Shown here: positions 8,029-15,714 of the stretch, piece after piece
How the letters are laid out: every line of letters starts with the position of its first letter
Position numbering within the stretch: position 1 is the first letter of the stretch
Source of the DNA: JBKPNX01 sp046732855
GTDB taxonomy: Bacteria; Pseudomonadota; Alphaproteobacteria; Geminicoccales; Geminicoccaceae
Length of the DNA stretch: 18,745 bases
Assembly: GCA_046732855.1 (NCBI GenBank)
Contig: JBKPNX010000063.1
Span: forward strand, 1-18,745
Direction of reading: 5' to 3'
The notes under the pieces: generated by a model
Seen by the model: only the letters and a program-made list of their open reading frames with translations
Database searches by the model: none
Told to the model about the DNA's origin: nothing
Position numbers and translations under genes: made by a program

Positions 8029-9441
8029 TCACCTCTCCGGAGCGAGCTTCTCCAAAGCGCCGCGCCGCCATCGGACCGCAACGCGCGCGCCCTGCGGGAG
8101 GTTGGCAAATTGCAGCGTCGCGCCGGTTCGCGCAAGCAGTGTTTCCGCGATGAACACGCCGAGGCCAAGGCCCTCGCTGCGCTGACTGGTCGAGATGTAC
8201 GGCTCGCCCAACAGCTCAAGGACTTCGGGCAGGAAACCGGGCCCGTCGTCCTCGATCGCCACCTCCACCACGTCGGCCCCGAGGCGCACCACGATCCGCA
8301 CCCGCTGGCGGGCGAATCTGAGCGCGTTGTCGATCAGGTTGGCGAACGCGTGCTTGAGCTCCGCGGTGGGAATCAGCTGCGGCTCGGCATACTCGGCCGT
8401 CAGGCGCTCCACCGCCACATCGAGCTGGGTTTCCGGACGAGCATGCGACTCCGCGATGGTGGCCAGCAAAGCCGACAGCGGCACGCGCGTGAACGGCCGC
8501 AGCGCCTCGCAGTCGGCGCGCTGCCCGAGCGACTTCAGGATCTCGCGGCAGCGCCGGCTCTGGCTGACCAGCTCGGCGACGTCCTCGGCGAGCGGGCTGT
8601 CATCGGGCACGGCATGGGCGAGCTCGCACGCGGTCACCGCGATGGTCGCGAGCGGGCTGCCCAGATCGTGCGCGGCGGCCGCGGCCAGACCGCCGAGAGC
8701 GGACAGCTCCTGTTCGCGGGCGAGCGCCATCTGCGTGGCTGCGAGCGCGTTCGACAGCCGGCGGGCCTCATCTGCGATGCGCCACGCGTACCCCGCGATC
8801 AGAGCCGTGCTCAGGACCAAGGCGAGCCAGAGGCCACCGACATACAGGGCCGGTAGCTGAAACGTGCCCTGGTGCCAGGGCAGATCGCTCGGAAACAGGG
8901 CGAGCAGGCTGGCCAGCGCGATCACCACGAGCGAGAGCACGACGGTGGTGCGCAGCGACAGGGTGGTGGCCGCCAGGGTTATCGGCACGATCAGCAAAAT
9001 CGAGAACGGATTCTGCAGCCCGCCGGTCAGGGCCAACAGAAAGGCCAGCTGCAGAATGTCATAGGCGAGGAGCAAGGCCGCACTGCGCTCGGTCAGACGG
9101 GTGGCGGGGGCGAAGCGCAACGACAGGCCGAGGTTGATCAGCGCCGACAGCCCGACTGCTGCGAACAGAGACCACAGCGGCAGCCGGAACCCTAGGGAGA
9201 AGTGCACCAGCGCGATCGTGAACGCCTGCCCGACGATGGCGACCCAGCGAATCAGGATCAGGGTGCGCAGCCGCAGCCGCCGTTCGTCGCCGCCGCCAGT
9301 CTGCACAAAGGCGCCGCCTATGGCGCGCAGCAAAGCGCGCACCGTCTGCGGGCGGACACGGCTCCGGACGGCTGCGAAGGCTCCCGATTGAATCTCGTGA
9401 TGGATTTGCATCAAGAACGGCCGGTGTCTGGCAGGGCTCAT
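8029..9441 (-). CDS. regB: Redox sensor histidine kinase RegB/PrrB/ActS
   Basis: Membrane sensor kinase that phosphorylates RegA according to respiratory redox state. From the ATG at 9441 (470 residues) it has six predicted membrane helices within about 60-220. Between them is the ubiquinone-sensing heptad GGLQNPF (140-146) that marks RegB. The H-box AAAAHDLGSPLATI carries His258. Cys298 (SQSRRCREIL) lies exactly 40 residues later, the same spacing as His225-Cys265 in Rhodobacter capsulatus RegB, so the redox-active cysteine is retained. The ATP-binding domain shows NLIDNA (368-373), DDGPGF (398-403) and GLGLGVF (424-430). The start is uncertain: GTG at 9456, ATG at 9441 or ATG at 9411, none with a good ribosome site. 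regA follows after one base, whereas regB and regA are divergent in Rhodobacter. Confidence 0.93.
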   Translation of the reverse strand: MSPARHRPFLMQIHHEIQSGAFAAVRSRVRPQTVRALLRAIGGAFVQTGGGDERRLRLRTLILIRWVAIVGQAFTIALVHFSLGFRLPLWSLFAAVGLSALINLGLSLRFAPATRLTERSAALLLAYDILQLAFLLALTGGLQNPFSILLIVPITLAATTLSLRTTVVLSLVVIALASLLALFPSDLPWHQGTFQLPALYVGGLWLALVLSTALIAGYAWRIADEARRLSNALAATQMALAREQELSALGGLAAAAAHDLGSPLATIAVTACELAHAVPDDSPLAEDVAELVSQSRRCREILKSLGQRADCEALRPFTRVPLSALLATIAESHARPETQLDVAVERLTAEYAEPQLIPTAELKHAFANLIDNALRFARQRVRIVVRLGADVVEVAIEDDGPGFLPEVLELLGEPYISTSQRSEGLGLGVFIAETLLARTGATLQFANLPQGARVAVRWRRGALEKLAPER

Positions 9442-9833
9442 AGCAACATTAATCACGTCCTGCTCGCGACAGGATGCGACGGAAGATCGCTCGATTTGCC
9501 ATCTGGCGTGTGCGGCGCGCGCCTGCGGGACGGTAAAGCGTGGCGGGCGATCGCGCTCCGGCGCACCACGCTGAGGGTGCGCAGCCGGAGCCAGCCCGAC
9601 ATTGGGTCTGTCCAGCCAGCCACGCCCGACCGATCATGCCCTGGCGCACTGGAGAACACCAAGCTCGGCGCTCCGCTGGGAACGGGACGGCGCCGCTACA
9701 CCGACCGCGCGCTGGACGCTGGGCCGAACCGCGCTTGACCCGAAAGGCGTCGCGGTGTTGGCTGGAAGGGGAGAGTCGGGATTGCCCGCTCGGCACCTCG
9801 GCGAAGGCGCCGTCCCGAATCAGGGAGAAGATC
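9442..9833. other. Divergent regB-tctC intergenic region
   Basis: About 390 bases between the divergent starts of regB and tctC that should hold promoters and leaders for both. Frames open across it on both strands lack any domain character. The clear structural element is the dyad at 9555-9591. A TTGACC at 9735-9740 resembles a -35 box but has no acceptable -10 at the right distance. Confidence 0.5.
9555..9591. repeat. Long imperfect inverted repeat between regB and tctC
   Basis: GCTCCG plus GCGCACC (9555-9567) pairs with GGTGCGC (9576-9582) and CGGAGC (9586-9591), with an eight-base loop (ACGCTGAG) and a three-base bulge (AGC, 9583-9585) on one side. That gives 13 base pairs, the strongest dyad noticed in the window. 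It could be an RNA hairpin in the tctC or regB leader or a binding site for a dimeric regulator. It lies 114 bases upstream of the regB start and 242 bases upstream of tctC. Confidence 0.5.
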
Positions 9834-10814
9834 ATGCGATCGTGGCTCATGGCAGCCGCCGCCCTTGGCCTGACGGTCGGGGTCGGCCTCGGCGGCGCGG
9901 CGGCTCAGGACTATCCGACGAGCACGATCACGATTGTCGTGCCGTTCTCGGCCGGCGGCCCGACCGATACCGTGACCCGCCTGGTCGCGGAACCGATGGC
10001 GCGCACCCTTGGCCAGCAGGTCATCGTCGAGAACGTCACGGGCGCGGGCGGCACGCTCGGCGCCAGGCGGGTCGCCCAGGCAGAGCCGGACGGCTACACC
10101 CTGCTCCTGCACCACATCGGCATGGCGACGAGCGCGACCCTCTATCGCAATCTGCCTTATGACCCCAAGACGGCCTTCGACCCCATCGGCCTCGTGACCG
10201 AGGTGCCGATGACGCTCGTCGCCCGGCCGGACTTTCCCCCTAACACGCTCGCCGAGCTGGTCAGCTATGCGAAGGAGCACGGGCAGGAGATCCTCTATGC
10301 CCACGCCGGCATCGGCGCCGCCTCGCAGCTCTGCGGGATGCTTCTCATGCAGGCGCTCGAGACGCAGTTCACGACCGTGCCGTACAAGGGCACCGGGCCG
10401 GCCATGACCGACCTCATGGGCGGGCAGGTCGATTTCATGTGCGACCAGACCACCAACACGACCAACCCGATCAAGGCCGGCAGCATCAAGGCTTACGCCG
10501 CGCTCACCGAGCGGCGCCTGGACGCACTGCCCGACGTTCCGACGGCGGGGGAAGCCGGGCTGGAAGGCCTCGAAATCGCGATCTGGCATGGGCTGTATGC
10601 GCCGGCAGGCACGCCGGACGAGATCGTCAAGAAACTGTCCGAGGCGCTGAAGTCGGCGCTTACCGATCCGGACGTCGTGCAGCGCTTCGCCGAGCTCGGC
10701 ACGGCGCCGGTCCCCCCCGAAGCCGCCACCCCACAGGCGCTCCAACAAAATCTGCTGTCCGAAATCGACCGCTGGAAACCGGTCATCGAAGCCGCCGGGG
10801 TGTACGCGGAGTAG
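9834..10814 (+). CDS. tctC: Tripartite tricarboxylate transporter substrate-binding protein (TctC/Bug family)
   Basis: Periplasmic binding protein of the tripartite tricarboxylate transporter class, 326 residues. The ATG at 9834 has AGGGAGAAG nicely spaced before it and opens a signal peptide (MRSWLMAAAALGLTVGVGLGG, cleavage near AAAQ-DYP, residue 25). Mature protein signatures are ITIVVPFSAGGPTDTVTR (32-49), where the GGPTDT loop contacts a ligand carboxylate in the family, then GGTLGARRVAQAEPDGYTLL, the YKGTGPAMTDLMGGQVDFMCD block and the C-terminal FAELGTAPVPP. It would deliver a carboxylate to TctBA, encoded immediately downstream. Bug proteins are diverse and the ligand (citrate, an aromatic acid, a dicarboxylate or other) cannot be deduced. 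No tctDE-type regulator adjoins; the nearest regulators are regBA, divergently transcribed. Confidence 0.92.
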   Translation: MRSWLMAAAALGLTVGVGLGGAAAQDYPTSTITIVVPFSAGGPTDTVTRLVAEPMARTLGQQVIVENVTGAGGTLGARRVAQAEPDGYTLLLHHIGMATSATLYRNLPYDPKTAFDPIGLVTEVPMTLVARPDFPPNTLAELVSYAKEHGQEILYAHAGIGAASQLCGMLLMQALETQFTTVPYKGTGPAMTDLMGGQVDFMCDQTTNTTNPIKAGSIKAYAALTERRLDALPDVPTAGEAGLEGLEIAIWHGLYAPAGTPDEIVKKLSEALKSALTDPDVVQRFAELGTAPVPPEAATPQALQQNLLSEIDRWKPVIEAAGVYAE

Positions 10815-10897
10815 GCGACGCCGCAAGGATGCCGGCGCGGCATCCTGTTCGAACGATCGCGCCGGCCGACACTCCCGCATCCGGTCGAGGCGCGCCA

Positions 10898-11350
10898 ATG
10901 AGCTGCAACGTCCAGGATGTCGGCGCCGGCATCATCTTCGCCGCGATCGGCCTGGTGTTCGGCGTCGGCGCGACCCATCTCGAGCTCGGCACCGCGCTGC
11001 GCATGGGCCCCGGCTATTTCCCGCTGATCCTTGCGGGACTGCTCGTCGCGCTGGGGCTCGCCATCGTCCTCAAGGGGCTCAGCCGCTCCGCCCTGGATCG
11101 GCTCACCGTGCCGTGGCGGGGCCTCGTTCTGATCCTGACCGCGCCGGTCGCATTCGGGGTCACGGTTCGCGGACTTGGGCTCGCGCCGGCGATCGCGCTG
11201 GTGGCGCTGATCTCGGCATTCGCCAGCCGCCGCATGTCCGTTCCGCTGGCGCTCGGGCTGAGTTTCGGTCTGACGGTGTTCTGCGTTCTCATCTTCAGCG
11301 TCGGCTTGGGCCTGCCGTTGCGGCTGTTCGGGCCGTGGTTCAGCATCTGA
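10898..11350 (+). CDS. tctB: Tripartite tricarboxylate transporter small membrane subunit TctB
   Basis: 150-residue protein with four predicted membrane helices (about 10-27, 40-60, 74-92 and 95-140 containing the last two spans), the form of the small TctB subunit. The LRMGPGYFPLILAGLLVALGL segment (34-54) is the most conserved TctB signature. The start at 10898 is chosen for its GAGG eight bases upstream and for fitting the family N-terminus; the frame is open far upstream but only as a shadow of tctC. It sits 83 bases after tctC and ten bases before tctA, so the three subunits form one operon in the usual C-B-A order. TctB is thought to stabilise or assist the TctA channel in the inner membrane. 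Confidence 0.88.
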   Translation: MSCNVQDVGAGIIFAAIGLVFGVGATHLELGTALRMGPGYFPLILAGLLVALGLAIVLKGLSRSALDRLTVPWRGLVLILTAPVAFGVTVRGLGLAPAIALVALISAFASRRMSVPLALGLSFGLTVFCVLIFSVGLGLPLRLFGPWFSI

Positions 11351-11360
11351 TGTAATTTCG

Positions 11361-12866
11361 ATGGATCTCTTCGGGCATCTCGGCCTCGGCTTCGCAACCG
11401 CTCTCACGCCGACCAACATCGCGTTCTGCTTCATCGGCGTCCTCCTCGGCACGATCATCGGGGTCCTGCCGGGCATCGGCCCGACCGCGACCATCGCGAT
11501 GCTGCTGCCCCTGACTTTCGCGCTGTCGCCGACCACGTCGCTGATCATGCTCGCCGGCATCTACTACGGCGCGCAGTACGGAGGGTCGACGACCGCGATC
11601 CTTGTGAACCTGCCGGGCGAATCGTCCTCGGCGGTGACCGCGATCGACGGCTATCAGATGGCGCGGCAGGGGCGTGCCGGTCCGGCTCTCGCCGCCGCGG
11701 CGCTCGGCTCGTTCTTTGCCGGCACGGTCGCGACTCTGGTCTTGGTGCTGTTTGCCCCGCCCCTGACCGCCATCGCGCTCGAGTTCGGCCCCGCCGAATA
11801 CTTTTCGCTCGTGGTATTGGGGCTGATCTCGTCGGTCGCGCTCGCCCACGGGTCGGTCCTCAAGGCGCTCGCGATGATCGTGCTCGGACTGCTTCTTGGG
11901 CTGGTCGGTACCGACATCTACACCGGCGCGCAGCGGTTCACTCTGGGGCGGCTCGAGCTCGCTGATGGCATCAACTTCGTCGCCGTCGCGGTCGGCGTGT
12001 TCGGCATCGCCGAGATATTGCGCAATCTCGAGGAGGAGCACGAGCGGGACGTGGCGGTCCGCGACTTCAGCGGGCTCCTGCCGAGCCGGCAGGATCTGCG
12101 CCGCATCGCGGCGCCGGTGCTGCGCGGAACCGCGCTCGGCTCACTGCTCGGCATCCTGCCGGGCGGCGGCCACGTCCTCGCCTCGTTCGCCGCCTACACG
12201 GTTGAGAAGAAGGTGTCGCGAACGCCCGAGCGCTTCGGCAGGGGCGCGATCGAAGGCGTCGCGGGGCCCGAATCCGCCAACAACGCGGCCGCTCAGACCT
12301 CCTTCATCCCGATGCTGACGCTCGGCATCCCGGCCAATCCGGTGATGGCGCTGATGATCGGCGCAATGATCATTCAAGGAATCACCCCCGGGCCCAACGT
12401 CGCCACGGACGAGCCTGCGCTGTTCTGGGGGCTGATCGTATCGATGTGGCTCGGCAATCTTCTGCTCGTGGTCCTGAATTTGCCGCTGATCGGGCTTTGG
12501 GTGCGGATGCTGAGGATCCCCTATTACGTGCTGTTTCCGGCAATTCTGACCTTCAGCGCGATCGGGGTCTACAGCATCAACCACAACGCCTTCGACCTGT
12601 TCGCGGTATCGGTTTTCGGCCTCCTCGGCTACGTGCTGGTGCATTTCGGGTGCGAGCCCGCTCCGCTCCTGCTGGGCTTCGTGCTCGGGCCGATGCTCGA
12701 AGAGCACCTGCGGCGCGCGATGATCATCGCCCGCGGCGATCCCATGATTTTCCTGCAGCGGCCGATTAGCGCCGCTCTGCTGGGGCTCGCGGTCCTCGCG
12801 CTGGCGATCGTGCTGATGCCGAACGTGGCGAAAAAGCGCGCAGAGGTATTCACCGAGGAAGAGTGA
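11361..12866 (+). CDS. tctA: Tripartite tricarboxylate transporter large permease TctA
   Basis: 501-residue polytopic membrane protein, the transport subunit of the TctCBA system, driven by an ion gradient and not by ATP. Both halves of the internal repeat show the glycine-rich signature: GVLPGIGPTATIAMLLPLTF at 34-53 and GILPGGGHVLASFAAY in the second half, followed by FGRGAIEGVAGPESANNAA and the SFIPMLTLGIPANPVMALM segment. The YGAQYGGSTTAILVNLPGE block (69-87) is diagnostic. Length is normal. It begins ten bases after tctB. It is complete and no frameshift is seen, so together with tctC and tctB the importer should be functional. It ends 28 bases before the convergent endonuclease-like gene. 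Confidence 0.95.
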   Translation: MDLFGHLGLGFATALTPTNIAFCFIGVLLGTIIGVLPGIGPTATIAMLLPLTFALSPTTSLIMLAGIYYGAQYGGSTTAILVNLPGESSSAVTAIDGYQMARQGRAGPALAAAALGSFFAGTVATLVLVLFAPPLTAIALEFGPAEYFSLVVLGLISSVALAHGSVLKALAMIVLGLLLGLVGTDIYTGAQRFTLGRLELADGINFVAVAVGVFGIAEILRNLEEEHERDVAVRDFSGLLPSRQDLRRIAAPVLRGTALGSLLGILPGGGHVLASFAAYTVEKKVSRTPERFGRGAIEGVAGPESANNAAAQTSFIPMLTLGIPANPVMALMIGAMIIQGITPGPNVATDEPALFWGLIVSMWLGNLLLVVLNLPLIGLWVRMLRIPYYVLFPAILTFSAIGVYSINHNAFDLFAVSVFGLLGYVLVHFGCEPAPLLLGFVLGPMLEEHLRRAMIIARGDPMIFLQRPISAALLGLAVLALAIVLMPNVAKKRAEVFTEEE

Positions 12867-12867
12867 T

Positions 12868-12888
12868 CGGCGCGCTCGGCTCGCGCCG
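12868..12888. terminator. Candidate bidirectional stem-loop between tctA and the EEP-family gene
   Basis: CGGCGCG (12868-12874), loop CTCGGCT, CGCGCCG (12882-12888). A perfect seven-base-pair stem fills most of the 28-base gap between two convergent genes, so it could limit read-through in both directions. No T-run on either strand. Confidence 0.4.
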
Positions 12889-12894
12889 CCCGAT

Positions 12895-13860
12895 TCAGCG
12901 CTCCTGGAGCACGACCGAGATCGGAAAGTGGTCGCTGAAGCCGGTGCGATCCAAGCCGCTGCTCGGGCGACCGAAGCGGCGCGGCGCCGGGTAGTCGCCG
13001 CGCGCCACCATCTCCGGGAACGCCTCGATGCGAGCGCTTTCCAGATCGACCCGAATCGGCGCCGTGCGCTCGAGCAGCGGTCGTGACACCAGGAACTGGT
13101 CGAGGAGGTTGGCGAAGTTGTCGAAATAGTGCGTGCCGCGATGCTCTCCGAGCAGGGGCCACATCAGGTTGTAAAAGCGCGCCGAGCGTGCGTTCAGGAC
13201 CTTCGCCGCCTGAGTGGTGCTGAGCGCATATTGGACCAGCGAGCGGCTGAAGGGCTCGTCGTTGAAATCGCCCATGGCCAGCACGGGCATGTCGGCCCCT
13301 TTGATCGCCATGATCCGCTCGTGCCAGTAGGACAGCGTCTCGGCGGCGAGAATCCGGTACGGCTCGGACTCGTATTGACCCTCGGACCGCGCCGGCCAGT
13401 GATTGCCGATCACGATCAGCTCGCGCCCGCTCGCCTTGATCCCGAGCGTCACCTGGAACAGGTCGCGCGTGGCATTGCGCATCACGATGACGCGTGAAAA
13501 CTGCTCGCGCTTCTCGAAGATCGCCCGATCGAACAGGAAGGCGACGTCGATGCCGCGCTCGTCGCTGGTATCGGCGTGGGCGACATCATAATCCCGCGTG
13601 GTCGGCGCTAGCGCATCGATCAGCAGGCGCAGCACGTGCTCGTTCTCGATCTCGCACACGCCGAGCACGTCCGGGCCAGCGCCGCCATTCATCTGGCGGA
13701 TGATACGGGCGAGCTGGCCGATCTTCATGCCCAGCACCTCGGCGTTCCAGCCGGCGAGCTCACGCGCGAGCGCTCTCTGCAGCCAGTCGGCCCGCAGGGG
13801 CGAACCATCGACGTCGAACAGGTTCTCGAGATTCCAGAACGCGACGTAGTAGCTGGGCAT
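12895..13860 (-). CDS. Endonuclease/exonuclease/phosphatase (EEP) family hydrolase
   Basis: 321-residue protein of the exonuclease III/DNase I/sphingomyelinase-like fold, a magnesium-dependent phosphodiesterase superfamily. Active-site signatures occur in the expected order: Asn10 in FWNLENLFD, Glu70 in VCEIENE, Asn153-His154 in IGNHWPAR, Asp198 and Asn200 in MGDFND, and Asp310-His311 in FSDHFP. All catalytic positions are present, so it is likely active. No signal peptide is visible from the chosen start. The ATG at 13860 is preferred to a frame opening at 13923 because GGAG lies eight bases upstream and MPSYYVAFWNLENLFD fits the family start. Substrate (DNA, RNA, lipid or small phosphodiester) is not evident. 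It is convergent with tctA and divergent from the tetR operon, probably a single-gene unit. Confidence 0.88.
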   Translation of the reverse strand: MPSYYVAFWNLENLFDVDGSPLRADWLQRALARELAGWNAEVLGMKIGQLARIIRQMNGGAGPDVLGVCEIENEHVLRLLIDALAPTTRDYDVAHADTSDERGIDVAFLFDRAIFEKREQFSRVIVMRNATRDLFQVTLGIKASGRELIVIGNHWPARSEGQYESEPYRILAAETLSYWHERIMAIKGADMPVLAMGDFNDEPFSRSLVQYALSTTQAAKVLNARSARFYNLMWPLLGEHRGTHYFDNFANLLDQFLVSRPLLERTAPIRVDLESARIEAFPEMVARGDYPAPRRFGRPSSGLDRTGFSDHFPISVVLQER

Positions 13861-14038
13861 GATCTCGCTCCGGGCTCCGAGCGGTCCGAGCTGAGCCGGC
13901 TGGAACCCGGCTCCCGCCGTCACTTAACAACTTTGACGAGACTTATGACCGGCGCGCAGAACGCGTCAAGCGCAATGCTCCTGCCGCGCACGGGCGCGGC
14001 CAGGACGGAACAGGAGAGTCGGCTGCTGTGACCAGGGC

Positions 14039-14066
14039 TTGATTGGCCGCACGGGCAGCATAAATT
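14039..14066 (+). promoter_or_regulatory. Candidate promoter of the tetR-efflux operon
   Basis: TTGATT (14039-14044) and TAAATT (14061-14066) are separated by 16 bases and each matches the sigma-70 consensus at four of six positions. The tetR ATG lies 28 bases after the -10 box. The palindromic site at 14064-14087 overlaps the -10 box and the expected start point. Confidence 0.4.
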
Positions 14067-14087
14067 ACCTGCCAGTCAGTAAGTAAT
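14064..14087. promoter_or_regulatory. Candidate TetR-family operator in front of tetR
   Basis: ATTAC (14064-14068) and GTAAT (14083-14087) form a perfect outer inverted repeat. Within it TTAC (14065-14068) and GTAA (14079-14082) form an 18-base dyad around CTGCCAGTCA. The site, containing CTG-CCAGT-CAG, resembles operators of TetR-type repressors that govern HlyD/ABC efflux operons. It lies six bases before the tetR ATG and overlaps the promoter candidate, as expected of autorepression. Confidence 0.45.
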
Positions 14088-14093
14088 GCGACC

Positions 14094-14726
14094 ATGGAAC
14101 AGCGATCCCCGACACGGTGGCGCCGCCGCAAGGAGTCGCGGCCCGAAGAGATCTTGGCGGCCGCGCTGGCAAGTTTCACCGAGCGCGGCTTCGCCGCGAC
14201 CCGGCTGGAGGACGTCGCCGCCCGCGCCGGGATCAGCAAAGGCACGCTCTACCTCTATTTCAGGAGCAAGGAAGAGCTGTTCAAAGCGGTGGTGCGCGCC
14301 ACGCTCGTGCCCAATCTCGAACGCGTGGAGGCGCTGGCTGCCTCGTTCGAAGGCCCTAGCGCGCTGCTGCTCGAGCGGCTGCTCCTGACCATGGCGGGCG
14401 TGGTCTCATCGCGCGTGGGCGGCATCCCCAAGCTAGTGATCGCCGAAGCGGGCAATTTCCCCGACCTCGCCCGCTTTTATCTCGAGGAGGTGGTCCGGCG
14501 CGGCCTCCGGCTGATCGCCGCGATCCTGCGTCGTGGCATCGAGCGCGGCGAGTTCCGCGCGGTCGACGTGGAGCATGCGGTGTTCTGCGTGATCGCCCCG
14601 ATGCTGATCGCGGCGCTGTGGAAGAACTCGCTCGAGCCTCACGCCGAGGCGCCGTTGGACCCACAGGCGCTGGCGCGGGCGCACCTCGATCTGCTGCTGC
14701 GCGGGCTGGAGACCGGCGCGCGATGA
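14094..14726 (+). CDS. TetR-family transcriptional regulator of the adjoining efflux operon (CecR/YbiH-like position)
   Basis: 210-residue TetR-family repressor. The N-terminal DNA-binding domain is clear: PEEILAAALASFTERGFAATRLEDVAARAG (17-46), then the recognition helix ISKGTLYLYFRSKEELFKAVV (47-67). The C-terminal half is a helical ligand-binding domain with little sequence identity to go on, including a GGIPKLVIAEAGNFPDLARFY stretch common in regulators of HlyD-ABC exporters. Its stop overlaps the hlyD start (ATGA at 14723-14726), so it is the first gene of the operon, like cecR in the E. coli cecR-ybhGFSR operon. It probably represses its own operon through the palindrome just upstream until it binds a compound the pump removes. 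The inducer is unknown. Confidence 0.92.
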   Translation: MEQRSPTRWRRRKESRPEEILAAALASFTERGFAATRLEDVAARAGISKGTLYLYFRSKEELFKAVVRATLVPNLERVEALAASFEGPSALLLERLLLTMAGVVSSRVGGIPKLVIAEAGNFPDLARFYLEEVVRRGLRLIAAILRRGIERGEFRAVDVEHAVFCVIAPMLIAALWKNSLEPHAEAPLDPQALARAHLDLLLRGLETGAR

Positions 14727-15703
14727 CCTGGCTGCATGACGTCATCGTCTGGCTGGGCGGCCTGCTGATCGGGCTGGCCGCGGCGATCGGGCTGGGCGGC
14801 GACCGCGGCGCCCTTCAGGTCCAGGGCTATGTCGAAGGCGAATACGTCTACGTTGGCGCCCCGGTCGCCGGCCGGCTCGAGACCCTGCACGTGGCGCGCG
14901 GCGCCCAGGTCGCCGCGGGCGCGCCCCTGTTCCAGCTCGACCGCGCCAGCGAGCAGCCGGCCCGGGACGAGGCGGCCGCTCGGCTGGCGCGCGCCGAGGC
15001 CGATCTCGCCAATCTGAGGAAGGGCAAGCGCCCGTCAGAGATCGAATCGATCGAGGCGCAGCTGGCCCAGGCGCAAGCGATGCTCCAGTGGTCCGACGTC
15101 GCCCTGAAGCGGAGGGAGGAACTGGTCAAGACGCGCGCCGCCAGCCGCGAGGCGGTGGACGAGGCGCGCGCCGCGTACGAACGCGACAAGGCGCGCATCG
15201 TGGAGCTGCAGGCCGAGCTGGAGACCGCGCAGCTCGGCGCGCGCGCGGACGAGATCCAGGCCGCGGAGGCGGAGGTGACCGCTGCTCGGGCGCAGCTCGC
15301 CCAGGCCGACTGGCGTCTTGGCCAGCTGGCGCAGGCGGCGCCGCAGGCGGGGGCCGTGGTCGATACCCTGTACCGGCCGGGCGAATGGGTGAGCGCGGGC
15401 GCGCCCGTCGTGTCGCTCCTGCCGCCTGGCAACGTCAAGGTGCGCTTCTTCGTCCCCGAGCCCCAGCTTGGCGCGATCGTGGTAGGCGACGAGGTGCAGA
15501 TCAGTTGCGATGCCTGCCCGCCGAACCTCAGCGCCGTAATCAGCTATGTCTCGCCCGATGCGGAGTACACGCCGCCCGTGATTTACAGCCGCGAAATGCG
15601 GGCCAAGCTGGTCTATCTGGTCGAGGCGCAGCCGCGCGAGCCGACCGCGCTGCGGCCGGGCCAGCCGGTCGACGTGACGCGCGCGCCGGCGCCTTCGAGC
15701 TGA
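14723..15703 (+). CDS. HlyD-family periplasmic adaptor (membrane fusion protein), YbhG-like
   Basis: 326-residue membrane fusion protein linking an inner-membrane ABC pump to an outer-membrane channel or the periplasm. An N-terminal membrane anchor (VIVWLGGLLIGLAAAIGLG, residues 7-25) precedes the first lipoyl half (VEGEYVYVGAPVAGRLETLHVARGAQVAAGAPLFQLD). A long alpha-hairpin rich in Ala, Glu, Gln and Arg spans about 78-205, and the second lipoyl half carries DTLYRPGEWVSAGAPVVSLLP (214-234). A beta-barrel segment VKVRFFVPEPQLGAIVVGDEVQI follows. The two stretches near DTLYRPGEWV and the terminal RPGQPVDV match the YbhG/HlyD_D23 type. The ATG at 14723 overlaps the tetR stop; the ABC ATPase starts 11 bases after its stop. 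Confidence 0.9.
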   Translation: MTWLHDVIVWLGGLLIGLAAAIGLGGDRGALQVQGYVEGEYVYVGAPVAGRLETLHVARGAQVAAGAPLFQLDRASEQPARDEAAARLARAEADLANLRKGKRPSEIESIEAQLAQAQAMLQWSDVALKRREELVKTRAASREAVDEARAAYERDKARIVELQAELETAQLGARADEIQAAEAEVTAARAQLAQADWRLGQLAQAAPQAGAVVDTLYRPGEWVSAGAPVVSLLPPGNVKVRFFVPEPQLGAIVVGDEVQISCDACPPNLSAVISYVSPDAEYTPPVIYSREMRAKLVYLVEAQPREPTALRPGQPVDVTRAPAPSS

Positions 15704-15714
15704 GGACGCGGAGC

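Noticed and set aside
6990..8153. Long plus-strand open frame of 387 codons
   Set aside because: Most of it is antisense to regA; the first part has no family character and no ribosome site.
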